Assembly (NCBI GenBank): GCA_024691145.1
Contig: JAILNW010000121.1
Coordinates: forward strand, 1-7,149
DNA length: 7,149 bases
DNA from: Lachnospiraceae bacterium
GTDB lineage: Bacteria > Bacillota > Clostridia > Lachnospirales > Lachnospiraceae
Direction of reading: 5' to 3'
The notes under the pieces were generated by a model. It was not told the origin of the DNA and searched no databases. It worked only from the letters and a program-made list of their open reading frames with translations. Within the stretch, counting starts at the first letter, position 1, and every line of letters starts with the position of its first letter. The position numbers and the translations under genes are program-made. Below are positions 5,835 to 7,149 of the stretch, in pieces.

Positions 5835-6311
5835 ATGAAAAAAAAGGTACTTATCTTAGTTATTTTAGCACTTGTTATTGTTGCAGTTGGTGGAGTTGCA
5901 GGTTATATGATCGTAACTAGAAAAGCAACTACAGTTGATGCATTTGAGAAGACAGCAAAGAGTTATGACGAGAAGTTTGAAGTTAGCAATCCAGGTGACA
6001 TGAACAACGTTAAAGAAGCAGTTGTTGCTAAGAATGGTCAGAGATACAGTGTTTACTTTATGAAGATGGATAGCGAGCAGGCAGCTATTAATGCTTTTGC
6101 AGCTAACAAGAATGATTATTCATTATTTGAAGTAGATGCTACTGAGCATGAGTATAAGAGAGGTCTTAATTTCCATACTTATACTGTAAAGACAGATTCT
6201 AAGTATTGTGCATTTTCACAGGTAAAGGATACATTTGTATTTGCTTGTGTTGATCCAAGATATCAGGATGATATTGATGGATTATTTGCAGAGATGGGAT
6301 ACTTAAAGTAA
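5835..6311 (+). CDS. Membrane-anchored extracytoplasmic protein of unknown function
   Basis: I do not recognise the family. The 158-residue protein begins MKKK, followed by one hydrophobic helix (about 5-27), which is either an N-terminal anchor or an uncleaved signal; no lipobox Cys is present. The remaining 130 residues are hydrophilic and look like a small folded alpha/beta domain. Positive charges at the N-terminus predict that this domain faces outside. Two cysteines, C125 and C138, could form a disulphide. GGAGG (5818-5822) lies 12 nt upstream, and a closer GAGG (5827-5830) may serve instead. It has its own promoter, but no clear terminator separates it from the Met-rich gene 177 nt upstream, so some read-through is possible. 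The downstream limit is the hairpin at 6373-6406. Confidence 0.82.
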   Translation: MKKKVLILVILALVIVAVGGVAGYMIVTRKATTVDAFEKTAKSYDEKFEVSNPGDMNNVKEAVVAKNGQRYSVYFMKMDSEQAAINAFAANKNDYSLFEVDATEHEYKRGLNFHTYTVKTDSKYCAFSQVKDTFVFACVDPRYQDDIDGLFAEMGYLK

Positions 6312-6372
6312 TTTGTTGTTTTATAACTGTTGTGCATGTTAATTATATTTAGATAATAATAATAATGAATAT

Positions 6373-6410
6373 AAGCGTTACTGCATGAGGTTTTGCAGTA
6401 ACGCTTCTTT
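6373..6410 (+). terminator. Strong hairpin, intrinsic terminator or attenuator
   Basis: AAGCGTTACTGCA (6373-6385) pairs perfectly with TGCAGTAACGCTT (6394-6406), a 13-bp stem with an 8-nt loop. Only a weak pyrimidine run, CTTCTTTG, follows. It is placed to end transcription of the gene at 5835-6311. However, only 28 nt separate it from the next start codon, leaving no room for a separate promoter, so the downstream genes must be transcribed through it, from 6312-6372 or by read-through. Weak promoter-like boxes such as TATATT (6344-6349) occur upstream. Confidence 0.65.
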
Positions 6411-6434
6411 GTGTTAAAGAGGGATTTTAAACGA

Positions 6435-6779
6435 ATGAAAAAGAGAGATATTATTGTATTAATTATTTTCGGCTTTATATGTTGTGAGTTGGAATCATTA
6501 AATGATTATATGTATCTTACTCATGCCTATCGCGCGATATTGATTATTATGTTTTCAACTTTTAGTTTTAAAAAAGAAAGAATTTCAACAGTAAGGCTGA
6601 TTGGTAAAATGGTTTCATGCCTGCTGATACAGACAGGGATAAATTATATGGTGGAAAAAATGTTTGGATTTAATTATACATTCATGATTTGTCTTATTTA
6701 TCTCTGTTTCTGGCTGCTTCTAACTGGATTGTTGGATTATAAATTAAAATATAAGATTTCAGCGGATAAGAATATTTAG
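6435..6779 (+). CDS. Small multi-pass membrane protein, unknown
   Basis: This 114-residue protein is strongly hydrophobic, with about four membrane segments (roughly residues 5-17, 27-44, 55-73 and 80-101) and short basic loops such as FKKER. I do not recognise a family. I chose ATG 6435 over the in-frame GTG 6411: AGAGGG (6418-6423) lies about 11 nt before 6435, whereas GTG 6411 has only the preceding hairpin upstream and would add eight basic, poorly hydrophobic residues. It lies 29 nt before another membrane protein gene, so the two probably form an operon. Small paired membrane proteins of this sort can be transporter subunits, parts of peptide-signalling systems or divergent sensor domains; the sequence does not decide. 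Confidence 0.7.
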   Translation: MKKRDIIVLIIFGFICCELESLNDYMYLTHAYRAILIIMFSTFSFKKERISTVRLIGKMVSCLLIQTGINYMVEKMFGFNYTFMICLIYLCFWLLLTGLLDYKLKYKISADKNI

Positions 6780-6808
6780 TATTTTTTTATGTAAGGAGTT
6801 ATGGGGAA

Positions 6809-7149
6809 ATGTTATTTTTAGCTGTAATAGAATGTATGCTGGTTAATTTTGTTGTGGATGATAAAATATTTGAAAAATCCATGAGAATCTTTTTTACATT
6901 TGTATTGTTGTTATATGAAGTGCAAACCATTTTTTTGCTGTCTATGGGAAGAGGCTGGGATTATTTATCTGATAAAAGCTTACATTATAGCACAAAGCAT
7001 TTTTTATTATCAAGATTTATGGATAAGTCTTCAATTGCTATAGGTTTATTGCTGATGATAATTATGATTTGCATTATTGATAAAATAAAAGGAACAGAAT
7101 TTAGGAAAGAGATAGGGGTGAAGACATATGTATTTATATATGCGGTTTT
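6809..7149 (+). CDS. Membrane protein, partial at window end
   Basis: An open frame starts at ATG 6809, with AAGGAG (6793-6798) 10 nt upstream, and continues without a stop through the window edge (113 codons seen). Hydrophobic segments lie near residues 1-16, 26-45 and 76-91, and another begins at about 105. Between segments two and three is a polar stretch of about 28 residues (47-74). A run of membrane helices at the N-terminus would fit the sensor part of an AgrC-like histidine kinase or a transporter, but no catalytic motif is within view, so this is only a suggestion. It probably forms an operon with the membrane gene 29 nt upstream. Confidence 0.68.
   Translation, partial: MLFLAVIECMLVNFVVDDKIFEKSMRIFFTFVLLLYEVQTIFLLSMGRGWDYLSDKSLHYSTKHFLLSRFMDKSSIAIGLLLMIIMICIIDKIKGTEFRKEIGVKTYVFIYAV

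Noticed and set aside
5806..5838. Ten-codon frame encoding MILFGGEEEK that overlaps the next start as ATGA
   Set aside because: It lacks its own ribosome site and is formed from the purine-rich ribosome site of the downstream gene, so it is probably coincidence.
6411..6434. GTG 6411 as the start of the small membrane protein
   Set aside because: It lies directly after the hairpin with no ribosome site, whereas ATG 6435 has one at good spacing.
7128..7149. Possible start of another gene, ATG 7128 after AGGGGTG
   Set aside because: Only seven codons are visible and the preceding frame is still open, so it may be internal to that gene.

Overview
The window is AT-rich, gene-dense on the + strand only, and looks like the chromosome of a low-GC anaerobic Firmicute, most likely a Lachnospiraceae-type Clostridium relative. 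This placement is an inference from the strong AAGGAGG-type ribosome binding sites, the sigma-A-like promoters, and above all the NifU-like scaffold / GGGtGRT gene pair, which I know mainly from anaerobic Clostridia. No tRNA, rRNA, CRISPR, transposase or phage gene was seen.

Layout. (1) 1-275: AT-rich non-coding DNA with small dyads and a good extended -10 promoter. (2) 276-2041: a two-gene unit, a DUF1385 (YqhQ-like) membrane protein starting at TTG, then a 222-residue left-handed beta-helix protein resembling the acetyltransferase half of GlmU. (3) 2028-4060: a promoter buried in the end of the beta-helix gene, a leader of about 135 nt holding a possible 13-residue leader peptide and a hairpin, then a NifU-like Fe-S scaffold gene and a GGGtGRT gene, closed by two tandem intrinsic terminators. 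C-ending codons in this pair suggest high expression. (4) 4062-5657: a new promoter, a PP2C-type Ser/Thr phosphatase, and an extraordinary Met/Gly/Asn/Gln/Pro-rich repeat protein, about one fifth methionine and almost free of charge. (5) 5694-6311: an extended -10 promoter, a leader of about 105 nt, and a membrane-anchored protein of unknown function. (6) 6373-7149: a strong hairpin, then two small multi-pass membrane protein genes, the second cut by the window end.

How they fit together. The Fe-S scaffold and GGGtGRT proteins are almost certainly made together and probably act together in Fe-S or metal handling. The PP2C and the Met-rich protein share an operon, so the repeat protein may be a target, scaffold or effector of phosphatase signalling; this is inference. 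The most novel candidates are that PP2C/Met-rich pair and the possible Cys-containing leader peptide whose stop codon lies in a hairpin ahead of the Fe-S scaffold gene.
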